From NCBI GenBank assembly GCA_024500155.1, contig CM044869.1:37096398-37160397 (forward strand): 64,000 nt of DNA. The letters are read 5' to 3'. This document shows, piece by piece, positions 44,692-55,722 of the stretch (position 1 is the first letter of the stretch; every line of letters starts with the position of its first letter). The stretch comes from Chenopodium formosanum. Taxonomy: Eukaryota > Streptophyta > Magnoliopsida > Caryophyllales > Amaranthaceae. Under the pieces are notes generated by a model, which did not search any database, was not told the origin of the DNA, and worked only from the letters and a program-made list of their open reading frames with translations. The position numbers and the translations under genes were made by a program.

Positions 44692-46047
44692 TTGACAGGA
44701 TAATGTCGTATCATGTAGTAAAAAATAATTCCTAATTTCCCCTAACAATGCAGATAGGGAAGAAGGGTCGAACCACAGGGAAACAAGTCTTCCTTTTCCT
44801 AATTAATAAAAATAATCTAAATTATTATGTAACCAAATTATAGCCTAGGGTATAGGTTCACTTATAAACAATATTCCAGGGTAAAACATAATAATCAATG
44901 ATCAATGCATCAATTAACCAGATCATAAAGGGCTTTCGCTACGTATTACAATCACAGAGTTAATCTATTGGTATTAAACTTCATCCCTCGAATCTCAACT
45001 TAACCATTTATAAATTAATCTTCCTATTGAAATTAAGCCTAAACATCAATCCTAATCTTACGAATCTCGAATCAATATTGGAAAACTCATACAATTAAAC
45101 CAGGCCTAATCTAATTGCATAGCATTAAATTAATCAATAGGAAATTAATCAAGCATTGATAATCAACAATAATAAATTACACCTTCATATTATTAATGGA
45201 TCCCCACAAACCCTAGAAAGGAAACTACTCACACATAATTAAATCTAAGCTAATCAAAGCAAATAAAAAAGACATGATGATTAAAGAAATTAAATTACTG
45301 AAAATAATAGAGAAGAAATCGTTACCAAAGTTAACGGAAATAATGAGTTGAATTAAGAAACAAAGTTGTAGAGAGAAAAACAAGAGAGAAGTTTTAAGCT
45401 TAAGAGAAGATTAAACTAATGCAAGAGAGGTAATTGTATCAAAAGCAACTAAAACGTATTTATACAAAACTCCTAAAAATCCTAATTAGAAACTAAGTAA
45501 AAATCATCGAAAACGATCCTCCAAGACACGTGCCCGGTCTGGAGAAGCACCGCTCGGCCGGGCCCGCCTTTTTTATCCTTAAAGGTTCTCTCGTGCCCGG
45601 TCGGGTGCGCCTTCGGGCGAAGGATTGCTCATTCCTTCTTCCGCCCTGCGCCTCGGGGCGAGGCCCTATCCAGACGGGCGAGGCTACTTAGGCTTCTTGG
45701 ACTAATGATTGGGCTTCAATTCTTTAGCCCAATCTAAATTTCCTCTTTAGGGCTTTAAAACTCGGTCTGATGCCTCAACTTCTCCTATATCGAGCCCTTA
45801 ATCACCGGTTTGATAACTCTAACCGGCCTTAGGCTATGAAAGATGGTCATGCTCTTCCAATTCTCGTAGTTGCTCCAAATAATCCCCGGAAAATTCTCCA
45901 AGTGTGCAATTTCCTACAAAGCTCAACCAAAACTACGAAAACACTAGAAAACACAAATTAATAATAAAAGTAGCTCTAAAGAGCCAAAAACACTACTAAT
46001 TATGACCAAGGGACAGGGGTAAATAACTATATAATATAGACATATCA
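44692..46047 (-). repeat. 5' LTR of element D
   Basis: 1,356 bp, TGACAGGATAATG in plus coordinates to GACATATCA. TATA box on the minus strand at 45455-45464; GC-palindrome array at about 45531-45690, beginning 67 bp upstream of the box. The bases after 46047 belong to region L. Confidence 0.92.
45455..45464 (-). promoter_or_regulatory. TATA box of the D 5' LTR
   Basis: TATAAATACG on the minus strand, driving toward gag. Same box in the 3' LTR. Confidence 0.7.
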
Positions 46048-46559
46048 CCGCTTGCTGTATTGGACGGTTGTGTACTTTATTTGGGGCAATCACTACTGTG
46101 ATTGATTGACTTAGGAACATCTCATACTCTTTAAGGTATCAAAAGTTCCCAAGTCAATCAATCAATCATGCTTTGAAACCATCCACACAGCTGCCCAGGG
46201 GCAAGTATAGCCAGTTCGTCAATTGCCGCATGCTATTAAAGAGTTGGGCAACATTCAAGTATATATAGCAAAAACTGAAAAATGCAAAATTAAAGCAAAT
46301 TGAAACCCACTCAGTCGGTACTTTCATAAATAAAACTACGACCATCTTTCATTGGAGCCCTACATTCAAACACACGAGGAATAATGTTCACCGGATAATC
46401 ATCTAGGTAAAAAACAAAATAAAATTGTTGGTTGACTAGATTCAAACACACGGCACGCAGGCTGGAAGTGCATACGGCTCAAAACCGAATAGAAAACAAC
46501 AAGCTTAAACTTAAGGCGCAGCCGGGTCCCTTCTCCTGTCTGTTCAGGCGAAAGTAGAG
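46048..46559. other. 3' flank of the L gene, with a hairpin
   Basis: No frame. An inverted repeat of 20 bp (one mismatch) has arms at 46099-46118 and 46145-46164 with a 26-base spacer; the arm reads TGATTGATTGACTTAGGAAC. It could be a small inverted-repeat element or a transcript-end structure. Nothing else is recognised. Confidence 0.6.
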
Positions 46560-49340
46560 TACCGTTCACCTCAGCTTCTTCTGGTTCTTGCTTTTTCAGT
46601 CCATCGCGTGCCGCTTAAGCTGGCTCTTCATCGACCTCCTTGTTGGCCTTGGCGTCGAACGACCCAAGATTCGGCTTGCCCTCGTCCTTGGCCTTGATAA
46701 CCTCATCAGCATACGGATAAGCCAAGGCCTAGATACCATACTCCTTCCCCGGGTGTAAGGCCTCCCAGGCTATCTTCATACAGTCTGTGCAGTCGGACTC
46801 GTTCTTTTTAACAATCCGGTCTTACTCAGCTTCCAGCGTTACCTTGAAGTTTTCTTAGGCCTGGGCCATCTCATTCTTCAAGCGGTTGACGTCTGCACAG
46901 AGATCAGTGTTCTCCTTGTCAACTCCCTCAAGAGTTTTGAGGTCCTCCTGGGAATTTTTTAGCGCAACCTCAAAGTCAGAAGCTTTCTTCTTGGCGGTCT
47001 CCAACTCAACCGTCAAGCGCCTAATGTTTTCCGCCTGCGTCAGTTCAAACGCTTTAGTCTCAAGATCATTTATTGTAGTTTGGTATTGAGCAACGTTTGC
47101 GGAGTCTAGCACAGCTTTATTGGCTCGTTTTACCTCGTTCTGCTTGCGGGTCCATGGCCTCATCAACCCATCAACCCTTAGCATAGCCTATGGACACAAA
47201 CGGAGTGTTAGGGGCTCAAGAAGTAACAAACTTAACGAAATTTGTTGGAAAAGTCAAACCACTGACAGGAGGGCCATGATCCGTTCAAGGTTGAACGTCT
47301 CTATGCCAGGGATGGCATATTGCTGCATATCCGGCCACCGGGGGAATCTACATCATAACCAAGATTGGGTGAGTAAGTTGTGTAGGCAACACCTATCTAC
47401 AGACGACTGCCTAATGAACCTTTTAGAAGTCTGATGTGAGTAAGATTTCACCTCCATGGACCAGGGAGGCTCAAACGGTGATCTGAAAGGAATAGCCATA
47501 CCTTGCTTAATGATCTGCAGGCTGTCGTCACCCACATCTGCCGCAGAGCTACGAGCCGCCTTGGGCTGCTTGCCTGCTCTAGACAGCGCCTCGGTGCCAC
47601 ACTTCTTGCCTAGATCTATTCCTAGGCCGAAGCCTTTCAGGTTGATACTCTTTCCTCCGATGTTGAGAAGAGTCTTCCGAACTAGAGCTTCATGAGGGTC
47701 TGGGTTAAGGACACCTTTTGAGACTTGGTAAAGATATTAGCTTCCTCATCCCGCTTCCGCTTAACGAGCTTTTGGAAGGATCGAAGAGCATCCTGATATG
47801 CAATTTCACAATGAGCATACAATCGGCATAATGCCGCCTCTAGTTGAAAATTAAAACAAAGTACCAAGTTAACTAGAGCAAACAGTGTATACCTGACCCT
47901 TGGCTGCTAGTTCAGCCCTTTGTTTCTCCGCTTTGTCTTTGCGGATTTAAGCTGCAGATCGCCTAGGGGTTTTGTCTTCTATGTTCCTACCCGTTTCTAC
48001 AAATAAAACGTCTATCAGTACATACAAAAGAACAAAAACGAAACCAACACAGAAGTAATATAGACAGAATAATAACTGCCGGATGTATGATTAACGTACG
48101 TCTATAAAACATAGAACTAAGACCACAGGCGGACAAGAACGTCTCGCCTCTCAACCATGTTCCTGAGTCAGTATTCAACCGGTCTCAACTAAGACCTGCT
48201 TGGGAATCCAGTTCTTTGGCACGGAAATAAATTCCCAGGTTGAGATGGGTTCATCAACTAGTTTAAAGAAACCTGGCTCAATGATTTTCTCAATGTCCTC
48301 ATCCGGAATCCGGGGGATGGCACACTTTTGACCCAGCAGATCAGGCTTCCGGTTGTATCGGCGGTACTCATGGTTCTCTCGCCGTTTGGGGGAAGACACC
48401 AGGTAAAAACGCTCCTTCCAATTATCCTACTTAGACAACTTGTCTAAGGTCATTTGGTATTTGGGGTATGTGGTAAGGGTGTACCACACTCACCAGCCGC
48501 CTAGGCTTCGATTGAGGTAATGCATGTGTGCAAATGCCTCCCAGCCAGGGTCGAGCCCTTGCCATTCGTAGGCGGCGATGTAGCCCAGAATGTTTACCTA
48601 GGAGTTTGGCGTCAACTGCCATACGCCGAGGCCATTCCCAGGCAATGGTGCCTAATTCAGGCGGCACCCGGATGTTGAATCCGCCACCAAGAACGCACTT
48701 GAGTTTAAAATTGTTAAACGCCTTCTCCATTGCAACTCTATCTTTGGCTGAAACATGGATCTTAGCCGGGTTGTTTTTGTCCTTCCATTTTTTGCGTTCT
48801 TCCACCTTGATGTCCTCAAGCGGGGGAAGGTCGTCATCACTACTATCCTCAAAGTTAGACCCGGAGGCGGTGTTACCCCCGTCTCTCCCCTGGGAAGCCT
48901 TATTATCCGAGCCGGAGGCAGAGGCGGCCTCCTCCCCGTCTGACTCTTCGGGTTCCATCTCTTGGGAGCCAGCATGGGAGACCGCCTCTTCCCCATCTCC
49001 CCCATCAGACTTAGCTAAAATCCCACTACTTGGAGTCTTGGGGATCCTAGAAGGGGAGTAATCCCCTTCATCAACTGGCACATCCTCCCCCTCAAACAGC
49101 TTGATTTTATCAGACGGTACCTCCACCGTACCGTCTCCTCTTCACCGTCTGGTGGCCGTTTATTTAGTTCGAGCCATTGTGTTCTGCACAGACACAAAGA
49201 CGGTCGGTATTAGGGTTGTATAAGGCTGCTCCATACACCCAGAGCTGGCACCCCCAGTCCTAGACTCAGCCGTACCAGGAGACCGGCTGACTACTGACCT
49301 AGGATGTGCCGTGTGTGTTGGTGATGGATCCATTTATTGA
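46560..49340 (-). pseudogene. L: decayed multi-exon plant transposon-type gene (gypsy-type transposon domain family)
   Basis: The N-terminal part (48431-49126) is Asp/Glu/Ser-rich. Then, with stops, comes W-Q-G-L-D-P-G-W-E-A-F, N-W-K-E-R-F-Y-L-V-S-S-P-K-R-R and D-L-L-G (to 48175). This W-K-x-R-F-F/Y-x-V pattern resembles the plant 'putative gypsy type transposon' family (PF04195); I have not searched it. Splice-like sites bound later exons (acceptor TTTGTAG near 47988, donor CAG-GTATAC near 47893). A coiled coil of about 100 residues is at 46855-47184. The C-terminus near 46600-46780 has H-P-G-K-E-Y-G-I and Y-P-Y-A-D-E-V. At least five stops; no catalytic domain. Confidence 0.62.
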
Positions 49341-49619
49341 ATGTAAATGCATAAACGGAAAAAGCAAGAATAAGTTGAAAGGGGTAGAGACGGTATTTAA
49401 TTCTTAAAAGGGTCAAGCGTTGACCGGCTACAACAAGCGGGCTGGAAGTGTTCTGCTTTTATATAGCACAAGCGGACGATTAACAGGCTGGGCAGACGGG
49501 CAAGAAGGGAACTGTTTGTGAATAACACATACGGGTCTCAGACTCTCTCTCTCTAAAAAGCTTAACTTTCTCTCTCTAAATTTTTTTGGAAACGTCTAAA
49601 AATGAGGGGGGAAAAGCTG

Positions 49620-49627
49620 TATTTATA
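49620..49627 (-). promoter_or_regulatory. TATA-like box upstream of L
   Basis: The minus strand reads CTCTATAAATACAG, about 280 bases before the first ATG (about 49333). A second TATA-like CTATATAAAAG lies near 49455. Either could serve. Confidence 0.45.
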
Positions 49628-49719
49628 GAGGGATAAATTCAGGGGCATTCCCTTAATTTCCCCATAATATGAATGGTTAAAATTCACAGTCAAATTCATT
49701 CAACCAGTGGTAGAGAGAC

Positions 49720-49765
49720 ACGTGTCACAGATGCCACGTGGTGTGCCACGTCACATCTGTGAGGG
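49720..49765. promoter_or_regulatory. Palindromic cluster of ACGT (G-box-type) motifs
   Basis: Arms TCACAGATG and CATCTGTGA flank CCACGTGG and CCACGTCA; CACGTGTC lies just before. ACGT cores in this context are known sites for bZIP and bHLH factors. It overlaps the start of LTR M and lies between the opposed promoters of L and M. Confidence 0.55.
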
Positions 49766-50208
49766 GCAAATGTTGTGGGTAAAAATTACCCATGCCACGT
49801 GGTTCAGCCGTAGACGATACGTGTCAGCCTAGCATAAGGCCAAAGTGGACCTATCCCTATTTGACACGTGGCGATCCCAGAGTTCGGGAGAAAAGACGGC
49901 CTTAAGGGCCCAAATCCCGAGAAAGCCGCAATGCGGCGCAGCCCATCAAGATTAATTCAGAGTTACCTAAGAAAGGGCACATTTACCAATGACCCTATAA
50001 ATAGGGAGATTCCTCCCATTTTGGGGACACCTTCAATTATTACAACAACCCTACATTCTACCACATTAGAGAAAAACACTTGACCTCGGAATCCGAGAAG
50101 ATCTTATCTTTACCTTTTCCGCACCTTTTCATCTTCTACGACCAATACTAACTTGATCATCGGAGGCGAAGCTCCTACCAACCAGAGTCTCTGTGTTTTG
50201 CAGGTACA
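49758..50208 (+). repeat. M: plus-strand LTR of another retrotransposon
   Basis: Starts TGTGAGGGGCAAATG and probably ends GCAGGTACA. It has a plus-strand TATA box (TATAAATAGGG, 49996-50003) and a CT-rich region after it, as in gypsy LTRs of the Tat branch. Further ACGT motifs lie at about 49796, 49818 and 49862. A GCGCC-containing stretch after it (50209 on) may be a decayed primer site. No matching second LTR is seen. End positions are approximate. Confidence 0.6.
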
Positions 50209-50264
50209 GATTGCGCCGGACTAGTCTTGGTGACGTAACTCTCCCGAGTGACCAAAAAACACTG
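50209..50264 (+). other. Short interior remnant of M
   Basis: ATTGCGCCGGACTAG right after the LTR may be a degenerate primer site. The sequence changes to the A-family leader at about 50265. Confidence 0.4.
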
Positions 50265-52038
50265 AAAACAAATCTCAAAGGAAAATATTAATAGCACAGC
50301 TACAAATGTAGCCTAAAAGAAGCAAAATCTTTTTTTTATTTTTTCAAGTAAAATGGAATAGATTCAATCAACTATAGAAAATAACCATGACATTCCCCGC
50401 CAATGGCACCATTTTGACGGGAGGAAAGATTCTAGGTCGTTGAGTTCTAAAACTCCCCCGATCAAACAAAATTTATAATCAAACCTAACCCTAGTATAGG
50501 GGTAAGTCCTAGTATAATCAAACCTAACCCTAGTATAGTCAAACCTAACCCTAGTATAAGGAATGGAGGTATATGCTATGGTCTTCAGACAAGCTATTCC
50601 GAATTCTTAGGCAAACGGTTTGGTCTAAAGAAAAGAAAATCAACACAACAAATACTAAGTATAGAAATCAATATTAAGATACTAGGGAATTAGGATCCGC
50701 ATGCATTCACGATAAACATGCTAATTTGACGGGAAGTTGATCAATCGAAATATGTGAGGGAAAATGGTATTTGCAATCAAAATCACTTGAAAAGTTGTTT
50801 CCTAGGGTCAAGCTAGTGGTCTATACGAATGACTATCAAAGGAAAATCACAAGACAAGCTCAATCGAAAGAGTAGCTTCCAAATCAATGTGTCGTATCAA
50901 TGAAAACTACAATATAATCTAGCTTGATAATTAAGGTTAGCTACTCCACAACAAATCAAACACATGCACAAATTCCATCAACCAATTTAATCACAATATC
51001 AAATCAATCAAAATCCCCAAATTAGCAATAGTCTATCATTCATACATGCTTCACCACATCCCTAGAAAAGGATCTACTCGCTACACATGTAGAATTAAAA
51101 AAGCAAAACTAAACAAATCATCAATTTCATCATCAACATTGTAATCAAAGTATCAACAATCAAATTAAACAAACTACTAGAAATTCAACAATATATCAAT
51201 GATCAAACACTAAAATTGCATTAAAGAGAAAAGAATTCTTACAAAACTTTGATCAATATCAAAGAGAATGACGATCAAAATGTAGCAATCATCAATTACC
51301 AAGTGTCTCTCTCTAAAATCTAAGAACAAAGTTTCCCAACAAAATTTCCCAAAATCTTGAGCTTCTCTCTCAAAAAATCTATTTTATTTAATTTCTAATC
51401 AATTCTAGTACAATCCTCTCTCTAAAAGAAAGAAAATCTATATATAGTAAAACTAACAAAGGAGAAGTTAGTTAGACGCCCAAAAAGAACCCATACTAGC
51501 GCACCATCTCCTCAATATGCGCGGCCGCGGAGAAATGGTTATGGAATAGGGAAGGTAGAGTTGCGCGACCGCACCCCTGCTTTGCGCACCCGCGCCAGGG
51601 AGTAGGTCAGCTCCTCTCATGCGTGCGTCCATGCCTTTATGTGCTCCACTTAATGAGCATTGGGGGTGGCATTTTCCAAGGGCCTCCATAGTGGGTTCAA
51701 CACCATTTTGGATGCCCACGCAGCTTGAGAGCGCGACCTAGAAGACTTGGATAGCTTCAAAGGGAGAGACCAGCTTGCATCTTAAGCCTTACAAATCCCG
51801 AGAAAGAGCCATGGAGATCCTTCGGCATCACCAAACTGCTAAAATCAAAGAAAAGCAAACAAATAAAAGAGAAAAGGCGAAATAAACTAAGAAATGCAAG
51901 AAACCGGGAAAACAACTAAGGAAAACAGAAACTAGAGAAATAACAAGTAAAACTATAGAAAAAGAGATAAAAGAGCTATAAAAGCGATTAAAATCATCCT
52001 AAAGGTCACTAAATGAGTGCCATAAATAGCACTCATCA
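50265..52038 (-). mobile_element. C: 5' LTR and leader remnant of an A-family (Athila-like) element
   Basis: 50415-52038 is a full LTR (1,624 bp; TGACGGGAGG in plus coordinates to GCACTCATCA), homologous to 15498-17048. The primer site at 50394-50411 is degenerate (TGGTGCCATTGGCGGGGA). 50265-50393 matches the leader before gag of element A. Everything downstream on the minus strand is lost. It sits inside the LTR of element K; ATCGG at 52039 would be one copy of its target duplication. Confidence 0.85.
51439..51446 (-). promoter_or_regulatory. TATA box of LTR C
   Basis: TATATATA at the place of the element A box. A GC-rich cluster with GCGGCCGC lies 64-194 bp upstream (51510-51640). Confidence 0.6.
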
Positions 52039-52410
52039 ATCGGGCCCGGTCTTTTTCTTAGCCGGGACTTCTTTCTTCTTTTCCTTTGGGCTCTAAACAC
52101 TTGTGGCCCAATTCCTCTTCCTTGGTCCATTACTTTGACCAATTTCACAAACCAAGCCCTTAATCTCCGAGATAATCAATCTTGGGCTACGAACAACGGT
52201 CATGAATATGAACATAAGCTTCAATATCTCATAGTGGCCGGAAAACCATAGGAATCACCAACAAATCAATAAATTCCTACAAATTAAAAGCCAACTCTAC
52301 AAAACACTCGAAATTACACATTAGTACTAAAAATAGCCCCGAAGAGCTCAAATATGTATAAAAATGATCATGGGACAAGGGATAAAAAAGCATAACAAAC
52401 ACATATATCA
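52039..52410 (-). repeat. 3' LTR of element K, first 372 bp
   Basis: Aligns by eye with the matching end of the D LTRs (TTGGGCTACGAACAACGGTC; ACACxxxATATATCA end). The polypurine tract follows at 52411-52424 (minus strand AGCTTGGGGGAGTT). The rest of the LTR was displaced by C. Confidence 0.82.
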
Positions 52411-52528
52411 AACTCCCCCAAGCTAAACTCTTGTTTTTCCTTTAGCAAGGCAATGAATAAGTCAAATCAAAACTTCACCTTAAATCCATTTCAAAACCAT
52501 AACACAACTCAAAGGCAATCCAACAAAC

Positions 52529-52867
52529 ATGCATCATAATCAATCACTTAATTCCATCCAATGGTTCCTTGATGATTGTCAAGTAGAGAGCAAACCACAA
52601 GAGCTTATAAAATTCAAGACTAGTGCTCACACACTGACCCTCATTTATGTGGCGAGTAATAGTTGTACTCGATCGCTCTCCATCCCAACCCCTTTATATA
52701 TGAACAATGACCTGCCAACTCACGCACTCGTATGTCTAAAAGACACACTTAACCTAGTTGTCGACTCGAAATACATCAAATCATTCTTCGCATTGATAAA
52801 CAACTACTTTCACATTCACATAACTCTATGCACAAAGGTTGGAAGTTCTTCAAAGCTTGTAATGTAA
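52529..52867 (+). other. Conserved antisense ORF block 1 in element K
   Basis: A 112-codon frame with ATG on the strand opposite to pol. Codons 48-95 match the open frame in D (35714-35914): L-I-Y-V, C-T-R-S-L-S-I-P-T-P-L-Y-M-N-N, L-P-T-H-A-L-V-C-L-K, then D-S-K-Y-I-K-S-F-F-A-L-I-N-N. It goes on 20 codons past the D stop. A run of about 45 bases at the end is identical in D and K. No known domain. Confidence 0.42.
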
Positions 52868-53908
52868 GGCTTAGGTAAAGGGTAGAAAATATTATAGAAA
52901 ATGTTAGAGTAAAGTCATGCTTTAGGGAGCCATATCCTAGTAAAACCAAGGCCAAAAAAAAGTAATGGCCAATCTTCTCCAACACAACTCAACTCCACCA
53001 AAAATTCACCAAACACAAATCCAATCATATCAAAATTTCCCAACACTTACTATATCACTCATAAAAATATTATATTGTAAAACTTGAGTGAATAGACAAA
53101 CATTCAACTCTTTTTTTTTCTTTGAACTATATATCTTTTTTCTTCTATTTTGCGCAACCTTCACTAGAACACTTGATCATTGAAACAATTTTTTTCCCTT
53201 TTGCACTTTTATTTTTATTTTTATCTCATATTGGAAATTTTCAACTTTGAACAACAATTTCTCATTTTCTTTCAATCAATATATAAGAACAAATAACTTT
53301 TCATATTCACCCACATTGTGCAAATTATGAGCACAATTAGCTCCCCCAAGCTTCCAAGCTAAGCTTGGGACTAGTAGCGAATGGGGCTTAAATAGGCTTT
53401 TCATGTGGCTAAATAAATAATAAAAGGGCACAAGCAACAACATGGGTAGCAAGAAGGGAACAAATGTATCTAATATCATCTAAAGGCCACCTAAAAGAAC
53501 AAACGCCTTCGTCCTCCTCATAGTGCATAATATTAAACTATATAAACATTACTCATAGTTAAAAAACAATACTTAACTTCATTGATATATCAGGAACTTA
53601 CACACATTCCATACCAAATCACCTAGTCAAGCACTATAAGTAGTTGGGAAGGTGCACGTTAAGTTTTCAAGGCAATCAAATATCTAATCGTTACCAACTA
53701 ATCCACAATGTTCATCATCAATAACCAAGAGTAAAAACAATTTTCATCAAGGGGCACAGGAAAGCATGATTAACCTTTTCATTGGAACGTATTTTTACAT
53801 ATTTTTTAAGCATTAAATCTACACTATGAGACCAATTAAATAGAGAAGAAAGATAGAATACCATATATAAAAAAACCATCTCCCCCCAACCCAAATCAGG
53901 CAATGCCC
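52868..53908. other. 3' non-coding region of element K
   Basis: AT-rich with T tracts near 53110-53220. 53436-53530 is the match of antisense block 2 of D (W-V-A-R-R-E-Q-M-Y-L on the plus strand, then a stop). Short minus-strand ORFs here have no motif. Confidence 0.5.
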
Positions 53909-55525
53909 TCATTGACATTGGAGTGTAGCTACGAAAACATACTCCTTATCATCATCTGCATCCATCCTAGCATAGCTACTACCACCTCCATGGCTAGACC
54001 CGGCACCTCGATGACCCGAACTACCTGCAAAATAGTTAGGATCCACATTCCCAACTAACCCTCCAAAATGAACATCGACCCTATAACCATGGACAGAAGA
54101 ATAGTCCACATAAGCACCGTATGCACTAAGGGTTGTGTATCCTCCTTGAGGATATTGAAACCAATCAGGGACCATAGCCTCAGGGAAAATAGCCTCTTAG
54201 CGCGCATAATCATCATACATGGGGTATAAATCCCTCCCTATGTTTTACTTAACATAGCCAACCCTCCTATCAAGTGACCCCACCCTAGAGTCAAGGGTTT
54301 GTACCACTCCCTCTACCCTTCCTTGCCCTCTCTTGATCTTATCAAGTTGTCACCTAAAAGCCTAAAATTCATAAGGTACATTAAGGTCAATGTTATAGTC
54401 TTGAGAAGAAGAGAGGATGTATGCATGTAGGGTTGGGGTTGGGGTTCAAATTGAGGTTGTGGCTGAGATTGGGATTGAGGTGGAAATTGTGGTGGAGGTT
54501 AAGGAGCTTCTTAAGCTTCTTCATCATTGCCTATAACAAAGGTGTATGTAGTATTACCCCCTATCAAACATTTTCATAGCGGGGTTGGGCAATTTGAAAG
54601 CTCGGTCTTTCCTACCCGATTCTTTATGGGTTATCCACCATACCTCATTTGGCCAACTCACGCTATGGGTAAATTGTATCCAAATAATCCCTCGTAGGTA
54701 GCTAAGGTCTATCAAGGTAGGCCCATTTACCTTTCCATGGTTGTTAGGGTCAAATCTCATCAAATTAACCGCAATGTGGGTCACTTACCCACCAAAGTAG
54801 ATAGGTGTTCTCGCCCTAGAGGTCTCGGAAGCCTTAGCACTACGTTGGAAATGTTGGTCCATTTTTAATGGGATGTTAGGCTTCCCAGACTCGAGGTACA
54901 AATAAGAAGCTAGGAGTTCTCGTTCATCCCCTCTAACTTTGACTTGCTCATACCACCCAAAAATTGTGAGGCCTACAAATCTTTGCCAAAACTTTGGCAT
55001 GGGGTGGTGAATGATGGTGCCTTTTGCACGTTGGAGGATCTCTAAAACCTCTCCCGTGAGGGCCATGTAGACCTCACCATTAAAATCCCTAGGTGGATCG
55101 GATGGTCTATCGAATTTTAATTCAAATAATTTACCAAAATCTTTCAAAGAAAGTCTCACATCATTGTTAAGCAAGCAAAATTAAAAATGATAAGATTTAA
55201 TTTTGATTTTACTAAACTAAAAGTAGAAATAAATTCCACATTTAGATAATCATAAGTATCCCAATAAATATTGAAGAAACTAGACATGCTAATTCCCTTG
55301 AACAATTTTTCTACTTTTATGAATTCCTAAACTAATCAATGTAGGATGATGCACAAAATGAGTAGCAACCTGTCATGTGATGAACTTGAGCATCATCTCT
55401 TTTTGCTCTTGGCTAGTCACCACCACCTCCTTCCATCCCGGAATTTGAAGCTCCAGATCGACCATTGGTGTTGTTGGTTGCCTTGATTACTCTCCTCTTT
55501 GTCCTCTTGATCTCTTTGAAGCCAT
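53909..55525 (-). pseudogene. ORF3 of element K (ATHILA ORF1-like)
   Basis: M-A-S-K-R-S-R-G-Q-R starts at 55525 and meets a stop after 12 codons. A frame at 54785-55174 has L-S-L-K-D-F-G-K-L-F-E-L, I-I-H-H-P-M-P-K-F-W-Q-R-F-V-G-L-T-I-F-G and G-K-P-N-I-P. 54554-54784 follows after one stop. The C-terminus (53909-54175) is Gly/Ser/Tyr-rich and acidic, like D. Together with D this defines a conserved third ORF of about 500 codons. Function unknown. Confidence 0.72.
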
Positions 55526-55722
55526 TTGGAAGTTGATTCTTGAATAATTAGAGATTTTCTCTCTCTAGGGTTTCCTAATAATGTAAGAAAACAAAGAGAA
55601 ATTAGGTGATAAAGGTTAAAAAAAGGTGAGAGAATTCAAAATATAGTAAAAATTTTAAGGTTTGATAAGAGAATTGGAGAAGATCTTGAATGGAAGATGC
55701 AGTTAAAGGTGTAAAAATGGAG

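Larger units (their letters stand above)
34526..46047 (-). mobile_element. Element D: Athila-like Ty3/gypsy retrotransposon, nearly full length, with a third ORF
   Basis: Minus-strand order: 5' LTR (44692-46047), primer site, gag, protease, RT, RNase H, integrase, ORF3 (37171-38681), 3' non-coding region, polypurine tract, truncated 3' LTR (34526-35504). The layout is that of Athila-like elements with an extra ORF after pol. Many stops and indels make it inactive. Its closest relatives here are D2 and K. The 3' end joins directly to the protease region of D2, so the two were probably a tandem pair sharing an LTR. Confidence 0.92.

Noticed and set aside
48528..49061. 177-codon plus-strand ORF opposite L
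   Set aside because: Mirror of the Glu/Ser/Gly-rich coding strand of L; its Ser/Pro/Leu composition is explained by that.
49758..50208. M as a solo LTR
   Set aside because: Flanks (ACATC before, GATTG after) do not form a duplication, and a primer-like remnant follows; a truncated element fits better.
53718..53918. 66-codon minus-strand ORF with hydrophobic start in K
   Set aside because: No counterpart in D at the same place, and it overlaps the ORF3 end in another frame.
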